Source: Brooklawnia sp032229645 (GTDB taxonomy: Bacteria > Actinomycetota > Actinomycetes > Propionibacteriales > Propionibacteriaceae). Taken from it: a stretch of DNA of 64,000 nucleotides. This document shows positions 31,384-40,645 of this stretch, piece after piece (positions within the stretch are counted from its first letter, which is position 1; each line of letters begins with the position of its first letter). A model generated the notes under the pieces. That model worked only from the letters and a program-made list of their open reading frames with translations. It did no database searches and was not told the DNA's origin. The stretch covers positions 205,481-269,480 of the forward strand of contig CAVRLB010000007.1 in the NCBI GenBank assembly GCA_963722295.1. The letters are read 5' to 3'. The position numbers and the translations under genes are program-made.

Positions 31384-32919
31384 CTAAGCGACTGCCCCGC
31401 TGATCAGCCCCTGCATGAAGTAGATGGCGAAGAGCGCCGCCACGACCCACATCAGCGGGTGCACCTTGGCTGCCTTGCCGTTGAAGACCTTCATCACCAC
31501 GAACATGATGAAGCCCGCGCCGATGCCGACGGTGATCGAGTACGAGAAGGGCATGAAGGCGATCGTGACGAACGCCGGCAACGCGATCTCGATGTCGCTC
31601 CATGGGATCTCGGTGACCTGGGTCATCATCAGGAAGCCGACGACGACCAAGACCGGGGCGACCGCCTCGGAGGGCACCATGTTGACGACCGGAGTGATGA
31701 ACAAGGCGACCAGGAAGGCCACGCCGGTGACCACAGACGCGATACCTGTCCGGGCGCCCTCGGCTACGCCTGCAGTGGATTCGACGAAGCTGGTGTTGCT
31801 GGACACCGAGGCAGCACCGCCGGCCAGCGCGGCGATCGAGTCGACGAGCAGGATCTCGCGCAGATGCGGCGGCTCGCCGTCCTTGTTCAAGATGCCGCCC
31901 TCGGCACCCACCGCGACGACCGTGCCGATGGTGTCGAAGAAGTCTGCCAGCAGCAAGCTGAAGACCAGCATGGCGGCGGTGACGACGCTTGCCACGGTCG
32001 GGGTGCCATCCGGGGCGAAACCGCCGAAGACGTCGACCTTGCCCAGCAGCGAGAGATCGGGACTGGCGAAGGCCTGCCAACCCGGGAAGGCCGGGACGTT
32101 CAGCGCCCAACCGGCGGGATGATCGGGCGACACGGCACCGATCTTGGTGACGGTCTCCAAGATGACCGCCAGTGCTGTACCGCCCAGGATCGCCCAGAGC
32201 ATGGCGCCGCGAACCTTGCGCATGTAGAGAATCGCCAGCAGAACGAAGGTGACGACGAAGATGAAGATCGGCCAGCCGGCCAGCGAACCATTGATACCCA
32301 GCTGAACCAGCGGGCTACCATCGCGGACGACACCGGCGTCCGCCAGGCCGACGAAGGTGATGAACAAGCCGATACCGACGCTGATCGCGGTGCGCAAGCT
32401 GGGCGGCACGGCGCGGAAGACAGCTTCTCGGAAGCCGGTCAATACGAGCACGGTCACCAGGACGCCTTCGCAGACGATCATGCCCATCGCCTGCGGCCAG
32501 GTCATCTGGGGCGCAACCACATAGGCGAGCATGGCGTTCAGGCCGAGTCCGGTCGCGATGCCGATCGGGAATCGTCCGACCACACCCATGAGGATCGTCA
32601 TCACGCCTGCGACGAGGGCGGTTGCTGCTGCCACCATGGCAATCGACTGGCCGACCGCCGCCGAATCGACCACCGTCTGGGCGGCATCGGTGAACTTCGG
32701 CGCACCCGAGACGAGGTTGCCGTTCTTATCTGTCGCTGTCCCGATGATCAACGGGTTGAGCGCGAGGATGTAGGCCATGGTGAAGAATGTCACCAAGCCG
32801 CCGCGCACCTCACGAGGGACCGATGACCCCCGCCGAGTGATTTCGAACCAATGATCCAAGCCTGACTCTTTTTGATCGCCGCCGGCGATCGGAGCACCCT
32901 GTGCCGATGTGGTGGTCAT
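31384..32919 (-). CDS. NCS2 purine permease, AzgA/PbuG-like
   Basis: 511 residues with a 12- to 14-helix NCS2 fold. The N-terminal signature GGLVTFFTMAYILALNPLII is that of the adenine/guanine/hypoxanthine (AzgA/PbuG) branch, as are RFPIGIATGLGLNAMLAYVV and VSSNTSFVESTAGVAEGART. It imports purine bases by proton symport. It fits metabolically with the deaminase at 26280 but is transcribed alone. Start MTTTSAQGAPIAGGDQ at 32919. Confidence 0.9.
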   Translation of the reverse strand: MTTTSAQGAPIAGGDQKESGLDHWFEITRRGSSVPREVRGGLVTFFTMAYILALNPLIIGTATDKNGNLVSGAPKFTDAAQTVVDSAAVGQSIAMVAAATALVAGVMTILMGVVGRFPIGIATGLGLNAMLAYVVAPQMTWPQAMGMIVCEGVLVTVLVLTGFREAVFRAVPPSLRTAISVGIGLFITFVGLADAGVVRDGSPLVQLGINGSLAGWPIFIFVVTFVLLAILYMRKVRGAMLWAILGGTALAVILETVTKIGAVSPDHPAGWALNVPAFPGWQAFASPDLSLLGKVDVFGGFAPDGTPTVASVVTAAMLVFSLLLADFFDTIGTVVAVGAEGGILNKDGEPPHLREILLVDSIAALAGGAASVSSNTSFVESTAGVAEGARTGIASVVTGVAFLVALFITPVVNMVPSEAVAPVLVVVGFLMMTQVTEIPWSDIEIALPAFVTIAFMPFSYSITVGIGAGFIMFVVMKVFNGKAAKVHPLMWVVAALFAIYFMQGLISGAVA

Positions 32920-32963
32920 AGCAGCATGCTAGGCAATCACAGCGGGCCTCTAAGCTTGGGTCC

Positions 32964-33272
32964 ATGACCGATAATCCGCCTGTAACAAGTCGAGAATCTG
33001 CTAGGCGTTCGCCAGAGCAGGTCTTGAAGCAGGCACCTGTCGAACCCATTCACGACGATGGCGTGCGAGTCTTCACCATCGGGACCGCACTGTTCGTGGT
33101 CGGCTCCGTCGTCCTCTATCTCGGACCAGGCAGCTGGACGACCCCAGACTGGTGGCTCACGGTCGGCCTGACCGGGGTCGGCATCGGGCTCATCGCGATC
33201 GCCTATTGCGTGTGGCGGCGCAACAAGCGAGACCACGAAGCGGCACTGGGAATCCCTGCGCCAACGGCCTGA
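32964..33272 (+). CDS. DUF2530 membrane protein
   Basis: 102 residues: a charged N-terminus, then VFTIGTALFVVGSVVLYLGP, WWLTVGLTGVGIGLIAIAYC and a basic end VWRRNKRDHE. This two-helix layout with GVRV..IGT..W matches DUF2530, a small actinobacterial membrane protein of unknown function, usually next to DUF3027 and NCS2 genes as here. Confidence 0.8.
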   Translation: MTDNPPVTSRESARRSPEQVLKQAPVEPIHDDGVRVFTIGTALFVVGSVVLYLGPGSWTTPDWWLTVGLTGVGIGLIAIAYCVWRRNKRDHEAALGIPAPTA

Positions 33273-33281
33273 TCTTGAACG

Positions 33282-33300
33282 ATCGCCTGGATCAGGCGAT
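33282..33300. terminator. short hairpin between convergent genes
   Basis: ATCGCCTG-GAT-CAGGCGAT is a perfect 8-bp stem located between the stops of the DUF2530 and DUF3027 genes. It may serve both, although there is no T tract. Confidence 0.4.
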
Positions 33301-33303
33301 GGA

Positions 33304-34068
33304 TCAGTCGAACAGCGAGTGGTCGATGCTGATGGTGTCGAAGATCGGCTCTGGCAGCCGCGCGACGCGCTCGTCCGCGACCACATCGGAATGCCCGCCG
33401 CAGCCGTGGTCGATCGAGACGACCCGCGCATCAAAGGGCGAGTACTCGTTGGCGCAGGCACCGAAGAGCCTCCCAAGCGATCCCCCGACACGGACGAAGT
33501 AGCCGCAGCTCACGCACTGCCCAGGAGCCTGCCTGGCGGACGGACTGTCGGGGCCTGCGTCCGAAGCCAGCCAGCGTTCAGCTGCCTCATCGCGTCCGGC
33601 CGGAGACAGGACGCGCTCGCGTCCAAGCCCCAGTTCGCCAACCACCGCGCGAGTTTGAGCCCATTCGACCGGGTCGGTGTCGGCAGCCAACTCGCCACCG
33701 CCGTAGCCGGGTTCGAGCCTCGGATCGTTGTCCGGGGTCGGTAGCAGCGTGCCCGGCGTGACATCGCCCGGTTGCAGACGGTCGGCCCACGGCACCCACG
33801 CCGGAGCCAGCAGTGATTCATCGCCGGGCAGCAGGACGACCTCGTTGACCGTCGCGTAGCGGGCCCGCGACGCGCGGGTCATCGTCACGGCCCAGTGCCA
33901 GCCGTAGTAGCCGGGATGCGGGCAATCGAAGAGGTGAGTCGCCTGCCTGGTGCCTTCCTCCAGCCTGCTGCCGAGGTACTCGCCCACGCCGAAGTCGCCG
34001 GCCGCCTCGACCGCCGCGTCGCGGGCCAGTGCCAGTGAATCCGCGATTATTTGGTCTACTTCGCTCAT
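33304..34068 (-). CDS. DUF3027 protein
   Basis: 254 residues. Conserved DUF3027 features are DQIIADSLALARDAAVEAAG, GEYLGSRLEEGTRQATHLFD, then HPGYYGWHWAVTMTRASRAR and PAWVPWADRLQPGDVTPGTL. Near the C-terminus APGQCVSCGYFVRVGGSLGR and then FGACANEYSPFDARVVSIDH form a Cys4-like cluster. The function is unknown. The stop of the cold-shock gene and the start of this gene overlap by 4 bp, so they are co-transcribed. Confidence 0.85.
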   Translation of the reverse strand: MSEVDQIIADSLALARDAAVEAAGDFGVGEYLGSRLEEGTRQATHLFDCPHPGYYGWHWAVTMTRASRARYATVNEVVLLPGDESLLAPAWVPWADRLQPGDVTPGTLLPTPDNDPRLEPGYGGGELAADTDPVEWAQTRAVVGELGLGRERVLSPAGRDEAAERWLASDAGPDSPSARQAPGQCVSCGYFVRVGGSLGRLFGACANEYSPFDARVVSIDHGCGGHSDVVADERVARLPEPIFDTISIDHSLFD

Positions 34069-34448
34069 AACTCCAACTCGTCCGCGACGGCCCGCAGCAT
34101 GCTGGCGACCTTCGCCGACTGCTGAGCGTTCGGATAGCGTCCGTGCCGATAGCCGTTGCCGAGGGTGTCCAGCACCTTGATCAGGTCCTCGAACAGCACC
34201 GCAAGTTGCTCCGGCTTCTTGCGCGAAGCCTTCGCCAGCGACGGCGGCAGCTCGACCAGCTGAACCGACAGCGCCTGTTCACCCCTGCGTCCCTGAATGA
34301 CGCCGAACTCAACCTTCTGGCCGGTCTTCAGCGCAGCCACCCCCTGGGGCAGTGCATCGGCGCGTACGTAAACATCACCACCGCCGTCTTTGGCGATGAA
34401 GCCGAAGCCCTTGTCTGCGTCGTAAAAACGCACCTTGCCGCTGGGCAC
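34065..34448 (-). CDS. cold-shock domain protein with C-terminal helical tail
   Basis: About 127 residues from the GTG at 34448, chosen because AGAGAGG lies 5 nt upstream and the family begins (M/V)P.GKV. The cold-shock domain includes GKVRFYDADKGFGFIAKDGG (RNP1-like KGFGFI) and DVYVRADALPQGV. A C-terminal extension (LAVLFEDLIKVLDTLGNGYR) is typical of the long actinobacterial form adjacent to DUF3027. It binds RNA or single-stranded DNA. Confidence 0.85.
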   Translation of the reverse strand: MPSGKVRFYDADKGFGFIAKDGGGDVYVRADALPQGVAALKTGQKVEFGVIQGRRGEQALSVQLVELPPSLAKASRKKPEQLAVLFEDLIKVLDTLGNGYRHGRYPNAQQSAKVASMLRAVADELEL

Positions 34449-34691
34449 CGCAACCTCTCTCATCAAACTCGTAGCCATCGGTACGGGTTCGCAACCCGCA
34501 TCCATCACAGACTACCTGGCAGACCAATGCGCCCGCACCCGGTCGCCTTGCTGGGGCCACTCAATGTGACCTCATCGTGACCACGATTGTGTCGTTCGAA
34601 GCCGTGACGCGGGTTCCGGCTGCGCCCACGGTGTCGGACGACGCCATTGAGCAGCGGCAGCCTGTCACCGGCGCCTTCTAGACTGGGCATC

Positions 34692-35693
34692 ATGACGCAG
34701 CCGACACCGACATCCCTGGCAGCCGGGGAGGATCCGCAGACCGGCCAGCCGTTCGGCTTCGCCAGCCCGGTGGCTCCCCCGCTGTCCTCATCCGAGCCAG
34801 CAAAGGCCGTGACACCAGGCTCGGTGGCTCCGCCAGACGATTTCGCCCTTCCTGCCGAGCGGGTGCTACCGCTCGAGCAGATCGCGCCGGCACCTCCCGA
34901 GCGGCGGGATCCGAGCCAGCCGCTGCTCGAGGTTCAGCCTGCCGAAACGACCAGCCCCTGGGATCCGACACAGCCTGTGCCCGGCAGCGCGACCAGCAGC
35001 AATCTGGCTTCGGCTTTCGATGAGGACGAGGAGTTGAGCACCCAGGAACTCGGTGAGCTCCCGCCGCCGAAGGGTGCGCCGATGGGCGCGAGCGCGGCTT
35101 GGCCCGCGCCGGGCGCTGCGGGCACTGCGGCGGGTCCCGTTCGTCCGGAAATGCCCGGGTTTGGACAGCCGGGCCTCCCAGGAGCACGAACCGTGCCGCC
35201 AGCCACACAGACGCCCTACCCGGCCGGTCCTTCGCCCTACCCGGCCGGTCCTTCGCCCTACCCAGCCGGTCCTTCGCCCCACCCAGCCAAGTCGTATGCG
35301 CCCGGCGCCTCCCCGTATCCCGTCAATCCGTATGCCACCGGCGCATACTCGCAGCATCAGCACTACCCGGGGCCCACTCAAGGCGGTCCATCTCAGCCGA
35401 ATGGCTCCGGCGCCGCCGATGGCTGGCTGATCGGTCTACTGATTCTCGGCGTGTTCTGGGGTGGTCTCGCGCCGTGGACTCTGATGATCGCTGGCGGCAT
35501 TGCAGCCATCAAGAAGGTCCCGGCGCGTGTTGCAGTGCTGATCAGCGCGGCCATCTCGCTGGTGGTGATGTTCGTCTGGATCCAGGGTTACTTCGCGACC
35601 GATCAGCTGCAGGGCACCGCGCAGTTGCTCAGTTTCATCTGCGTCGCTGCCGTCGCGATCAGCATGCGCGGCAGACAGCTGCGGCGGCATTAG
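34692..35693 (+). CDS. proline-rich membrane protein
   Basis: 333 residues from the ATG at 34692. The first two thirds are Pro/Ala-rich and probably disordered, including a YPAGPSP heptad repeated three times (DNA period 21 bp, around 35218-35282). Two or three membrane helices end the protein (GWLIGLLILGVFWGGLAPWT, VAVLISAAISLVVMFVWIQ, LLSFICVAAVAI). It belongs to the loose class of Pro-rich actinobacterial membrane proteins with unknown roles. Confidence 0.65.
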   Translation: MTQPTPTSLAAGEDPQTGQPFGFASPVAPPLSSSEPAKAVTPGSVAPPDDFALPAERVLPLEQIAPAPPERRDPSQPLLEVQPAETTSPWDPTQPVPGSATSSNLASAFDEDEELSTQELGELPPPKGAPMGASAAWPAPGAAGTAAGPVRPEMPGFGQPGLPGARTVPPATQTPYPAGPSPYPAGPSPYPAGPSPHPAKSYAPGASPYPVNPYATGAYSQHQHYPGPTQGGPSQPNGSGAADGWLIGLLILGVFWGGLAPWTLMIAGGIAAIKKVPARVAVLISAAISLVVMFVWIQGYFATDQLQGTAQLLSFICVAAVAISMRGRQLRRH

Positions 35694-35695
35694 CC

Positions 35696-36544
35696 GTGGG
35701 GTCGAGCGCTTCACCGGATTCGACCGCCCAGGCGCTGTCTCAGCTCGGGGACGACGAACTGCGCGTGCTGATATCGCTGACGGCGAGTCTGGATCCCGAT
35801 TCGCTACCCGACTTCGCCGGTGTCAACCTGGCTGCGGTCATCGATCAGCTACGCGAACGCGAACTCGTTCATGGTCCGGGCGCTGCCATCAGCGATGCGG
35901 TCGCACGGCAGCTGGGCCCATTCCCGGCGGGCCTGGCACCGGTCGACACCACACCGCTCGACCAGGCAGAGATCACGGAGGCATTGGGCAGGATCGGGGA
36001 CGATGAGCGCCGCGTGCTCGAACGATTGGTCTGGGGGCCGCCGCAGGGAACCGTGAGCAATGCCCAACGCAACGTGACGTGGCAGGATGCGGCCTCGCCG
36101 ATTGACCGGCTGCTCGCGCTGAAGCTGTTGCGTCCGGTCGATGAGCGCACGGTCGTGCTGCCACGCCAGATCGCACTGGTGCTGCGCGGGGGACGGCTCT
36201 TCGATCCGCAGAATGGTCGTCCATCGCTGCCACGCTTCGACGCCGCGGGCCGGGCGCCTGTGGCCAAGCAGGACCCTGAGATGTCCGGGCCACGGGTCGG
36301 CAACGACTGGCGCCCGGTACTAGAAGCAGCGTCCCGCGACGACCTATGGGTGCAACTCGCATACGCCGAAGAAGACGGGACGCTCACCGATGCCGTCGTC
36401 CGGGTGCTCTTCGTGGCACATGGCTCGGCCTATCTGGTGCGCCGGGCCGGGGCCCGGCTAAACATCGCGTCGAACCGAATTGTCTCGGCACGGCTTCTGG
36501 AGCCCGTGGTCATCAACGATCCGGTTCTGGAGCAGCAGAACTAA
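35696..36544 (+). CDS. shortened helicase-associated (XPB/Ssl2-linked) domain protein
   Basis: 282 residues from a GTG at 35696. It opens with a winged-helix-like segment (ALSQLGDDELRVLISLTASL). It then shows IDRLLALKLLRPVDERTVVL followed by PRQIALVLRGGRLFDP, close to the 'LLA.GLL.P.D..TVELPREV.LALRGG' hallmark of actinobacterial helicase-associated proteins. The C-terminus (LWVQLAYAEEDGTLTDAVVR) resembles their WYL-like end. Usual homologues are about 700 residues with a central Helicase_C_3 domain, missing here. The XPB helicase normally following is absent too. Confidence 0.6.
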   Translation: MGSSASPDSTAQALSQLGDDELRVLISLTASLDPDSLPDFAGVNLAAVIDQLRERELVHGPGAAISDAVARQLGPFPAGLAPVDTTPLDQAEITEALGRIGDDERRVLERLVWGPPQGTVSNAQRNVTWQDAASPIDRLLALKLLRPVDERTVVLPRQIALVLRGGRLFDPQNGRPSLPRFDAAGRAPVAKQDPEMSGPRVGNDWRPVLEAASRDDLWVQLAYAEEDGTLTDAVVRVLFVAHGSAYLVRRAGARLNIASNRIVSARLLEPVVINDPVLEQQN

Positions 36545-36566
36545 GGCATCGGCCCGCAGCGCTTTC

Positions 36567-36620
36567 GACAGACGGCGCTGCCAACAGACCGTGCTACCGA
36601 CAGACGGCACTGCCAACAGA
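36567..36620. repeat. two 22-bp direct repeats
   Basis: GACAGACGGCGCTGCCAACA.. (36567-36588) recurs at 36599-36620 with one change (G to A at position 11), a 32-bp period. It lies just after the helicase-associated gene. The text GCTGCCAACAGA recalls the other GC-rich repeats of this window. Confidence 0.6.
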
Positions 36621-36665
36621 GTGCGCCCACGAGGAGTGGCTTAAGACCTCCGATGAATCAGGCCC

Positions 36666-37223
36666 TTAGCGGTGGCCGAGGCTTACCGGGACGGTGGACT
36701 CTTCAACGTCGCCGAAGTCGATCAGTGGGCTACCGATGCTGGCCCTGAAGAGCCTGGCCAACTCGGCCGGCCAGACGGTGAGATCCGCCAATTCTGCGGG
36801 GGTGAACCAGCCGAACCCCGCAGCCATGGTCACCCTCTCCTCGGGAGTGAATCCGGCCGTGTCTGGCTCAAATCGGGCCGGCAAATCAAGGACGAAGAAG
36901 TCCTCGCGCTGCACCAGAATCTGATCCGAGTAACCGTGATGAACGACCCGGCGGGCCACCGGCCCGAAGAGATCAGCCGGATCGATGAGCAACCCGGTCT
37001 CCTCCGCGAGCTCCCGGGCCGCCGCCCGGACGAAACTCTCACCGGCATCCAGGCCACCGCCCGGGGTCACCCACCACTGCGTACCGGGCAGCCCCGGATC
37101 GGTGTCGGAACCCAGCAGGACGCGTCCCTCGGCCCGCACCACGACGCGAGCCGCCTGGCGCGTGCGCACGCGGCGCTCAAGCGGCGGAACTGCGATCATC
37201 GGCCTACGATCTGGATCGTTCAT
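36666..37223 (-). CDS. NUDIX hydrolase
   Basis: 185 residues. The Nudix box is GGGLDAGESFVRAAARELAE followed by ETGL, matching Gx5Ex7REUxEExGU. The N-terminal strands are ARVVVRAEGRVLLGSDTDPG and the C-terminal ones include EERVTMAAGFGWFTPAELAD. It cleaves nucleoside diphosphates linked to another group. The exact substrate is not predictable. Confidence 0.9.
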   Translation of the reverse strand: MNDPDRRPMIAVPPLERRVRTRQAARVVVRAEGRVLLGSDTDPGLPGTQWWVTPGGGLDAGESFVRAAARELAEETGLLIDPADLFGPVARRVVHHGYSDQILVQREDFFVLDLPARFEPDTAGFTPEERVTMAAGFGWFTPAELADLTVWPAELARLFRASIGSPLIDFGDVEESTVPVSLGHR

Positions 37224-37298
37224 GGCTCCAAGGCTAGGGCGCCCGCGTCAACGCCCTGAATCGGTGGGTTCCGGGCTCCTCCACGCGCCGCAGCAGAC

Positions 37299-37345
37299 TA
37301 TCGAGTTCACTTTGGTGGCTATAAGCGACCAAACTGAACTCGATA
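37299..37345. repeat. 18-bp inverted repeat (17 of 18 paired)
   Basis: TATCGAGTTCACTTTGGT (37299-37316) and ACCAAACTGAACTCGATA (37328-37345) are separated by 11 nt. The stem has one mismatch. It lies between nudix (start 37223) and cutC (stop 37391), both on the minus strand, so it may terminate cutC, but no T tract follows on that strand. Confidence 0.7.
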
Positions 37346-37390
37346 ATCGCAGCAGCGCAGAAACGGCCCAGCAGCTATCGGTTCCAAGGA

Positions 37391-38095
37391 TCAACCGGCG
37401 CGACGGAAGCGCTCCGCGTCCAGCAGAATCCGCCAGCCTCGCACCAAGGACGTGTCGACGTCAGCGGAGAACGAACCGCCCGGGCGCACCTGCGGCCCCA
37501 CCTGGAACGCCCGCACCCCGGCCCTGCTCAACCAGGCGACATGCTCGGGGATCAGTCCGCCGCCTGCCAGGATCAGCCCAGCGTCGAAGGGGCTCGCCTT
37601 CGCCCGGGCGACCAAGTCCTCCAGGCCTACCTCCAGGCCGCGGCTCGACCCAGCGGTGAGAATCTGATCAAGACCGCGCAGGCCGCGCAGCTGCGTCCAA
37701 GCGTTCTCGATATCGAGACAGCGGTCGATCGCGTGGTCGAAGGTCCAGGGCCAATAGCCGTCATCGGTCAGTGCGGTGACGATCTCGCCATCGACCTGCG
37801 AGTAGCCGTCCAAGAATCCGAGGACGAAACCTTCGGCGCCGTCCACCAGATAGCCAGAGGCCAGCCCGCGCAGCCGGGCGACTTCGCCACCGTCGGAGCG
37901 ATAGCCGTCGCGCAGCCGCAACAGTGGCCTGATCGGAATCGTGCAGGCATCTCGGACGCGCCGGAAGGCGGCCGGCTCGGGACAGCGTCCCTGCCCGGTC
38001 AGTTCACCGACCATCATCAGCCGGTCGGCGCCGCCATCCTCGGCGCGCCGGGCATCCTCAGCGGTGAGGACGACCACCTCCAGCAGCCCAGACAT
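37391..38095 (-). CDS. cutC: CutC family protein
   Basis: About 234 residues from the ATG at 38095 (MSGLLEVVVLTAEDARRAED). The TIM-barrel features are GGADRLMMVGELTGQGRCPE, then IPIRPLLRLRDGYRSDGGEV, the inner WPWTFDHAIDRCLDIENAWT (the FHRA.D....... strand of CutC) and ILTAGSSRGLEVGLEDLVAR. CutC is a putative copper-homeostasis protein with an unproven biochemical role. No copper genes are near. Confidence 0.85.
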   Translation of the reverse strand: MSGLLEVVVLTAEDARRAEDGGADRLMMVGELTGQGRCPEPAAFRRVRDACTIPIRPLLRLRDGYRSDGGEVARLRGLASGYLVDGAEGFVLGFLDGYSQVDGEIVTALTDDGYWPWTFDHAIDRCLDIENAWTQLRGLRGLDQILTAGSSRGLEVGLEDLVARAKASPFDAGLILAGGGLIPEHVAWLSRAGVRAFQVGPQVRPGGSFSADVDTSLVRGWRILLDAERFRRAG

Positions 38096-38204
38096 GTCAC
38101 CATGATGCACTGTCAGATGCCATACGGACGCGCGACACCCAGGCGAGACGCCCCCGCGAGCAACACGGCTCGCTCACCCGCAGCCACTACGAACGGGACA
38201 GATC

Positions 38205-38520
38205 GGCAGCCACTGCCACTTCCGGTGGTCGCATCCGCTACCGAAATGCTCGCGCTCCGGCACAACAGCTACCGGTAGTCGCAGCAACCAGCGAATTGCC
38301 GGTAGCTGCTGCTATTCCCGGCAGCCGCTGCGATACGGACCGAACAGACCGGCAGCCGCTGCGATACGGACCGAACAGACCGGCAGCCACTGCTATTCCC
38401 GGCAGCCGCTGCGATACGGACCGAACAGACCGGCAGCCACTGCTATTCCCGGCAGCCGCTGCGATACGGACCGAACAGACCGGCAGCCACTGCCACTTCC
38501 GGCAGCCGCTGCGATGGGCC
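38205..38520. repeat. interleaved tandem array (31-bp A and 19-bp B units)
   Basis: Unit A (31 bp, starting GGCAGCCGCTGCGATACGGA) occurs at 38320, 38351, 38401 and 38451 with a truncated copy at 38501. Unit B (19 bp, GGCAGCCACTGCTATTCCC or a CCACTTCC variant) occurs at 38205, 38382, 38432 and 38482. A and B share the GGCAGCC.CTG core. Copies are directly joined, so it is not a CRISPR. It is non-coding, between cutC and groEL. Confidence 0.9.
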
Positions 38521-38574
38521 GCACGCGTGGGCCGCACGCATGGTCGCTACGGTGCGGCGACCGGGCGCAGGGCA

Positions 38575-38640
38575 CCAGGGGCACGCAACAGGGGCACGCA
38601 CCAGGGGCACGCAACAGGGGCAGGCCACCAGGGGCACGCA
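38575..38640. repeat. 13-bp tandem repeat (M)CAGGGGCACGCA
   Basis: CCAGGGGCACGCA or ACAGGGGCACGCA occurs at 38575, 38588, 38601 and 38628, with a variant at 38614. It lies between the 31-bp array and the groEL terminator. It is not in a gene. Confidence 0.8.
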
Positions 38641-38642
38641 AG

Positions 38643-38670
38643 AGGGGCGGCCCCCGAAGGAGCCGCCCCT
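38643..38670 (-). terminator. groEL terminator hairpin
   Basis: On the minus strand AGGGGCGGCTCC-TTCG-GGGGCCGCCCCT forms a 12-bp stem with a stable TTCG loop, 89 bp past the groEL stop. No T tract follows. Confidence 0.7.
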
Positions 38671-38758
38671 AAACCTAGATCCACCGATTCCGCCTGCGGC
38701 GCGACAGCGCCCAACGGTGGATTCAGGCTGCAGCAATCAGCCGTCAGTACCGATCAGA

Positions 38759-40378
<1,620 letters not shown>

Positions 40379-40510
40379 GGTTCTGTGGAAAATCCTTTGG
40401 CATCAGGGGCCATGCCCCGTTCGGTTGTCTAGTGGTCGCTGCGATTCATGGCTGCCGATGCCCGCGACGGACGACCCCTTGGGTCTCACCCGCACCACTA
40501 TTCGAAGCGG

Positions 40511-40535
40511 TGGCACTCTGTTGGTTCGAGTGCCA
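40511..40535. promoter_or_regulatory. CIRCE-like operator (distal)
   Basis: TGGCACTC, 9 nt, GAGTGCCA: a perfect inverted repeat with the CIRCE arm core GCACTC/GAGTGC and the exact 9-nt spacer, about 135 bp from the groEL start. It is a probable HrcA site. Confidence 0.85.
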
Positions 40536-40544
40536 GCTTCATTA

Positions 40545-40571
40545 TTAGCACTCGGATGCTTCGAGTGCAAA
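40545..40571. promoter_or_regulatory. CIRCE operator (canonical)
   Basis: TTAGCACTC, 9 nt (GGATGCTTC), GAGTGCAAA. It matches the CIRCE consensus TTAGCACTC-N9-GAGTGCTAA except one base, and lies 34 bp upstream of the other copy on the groEL side. Confidence 0.92.
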
Positions 40572-40640
40572 CGATCTAACGGCCATAGGCTCAATCGATC
40601 TGAGGGCGGTAGGCTCAAACGATCTAACGGCCATAGGCTG
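40569..40640. repeat. three 24-bp direct repeats (iteron-like)
   Basis: AAACGATCTAACGGCCATAG.. (40569-40592), a diverged copy AATCGATCTGAGGGCGGTAG.. (40593-40616) and the first again (40617-40640) are exactly adjoining. They lie between the CIRCE operator and the hydrolase gene start at 40646. Function unknown. Confidence 0.85.
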
Positions 40641-40645
40641 ATGAC

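Noticed and set aside
38205..38520. CRISPR array
   Set aside because: The repeat units adjoin directly and alternate with a second conserved unit. There are no unique spacers and no cas genes in the window.
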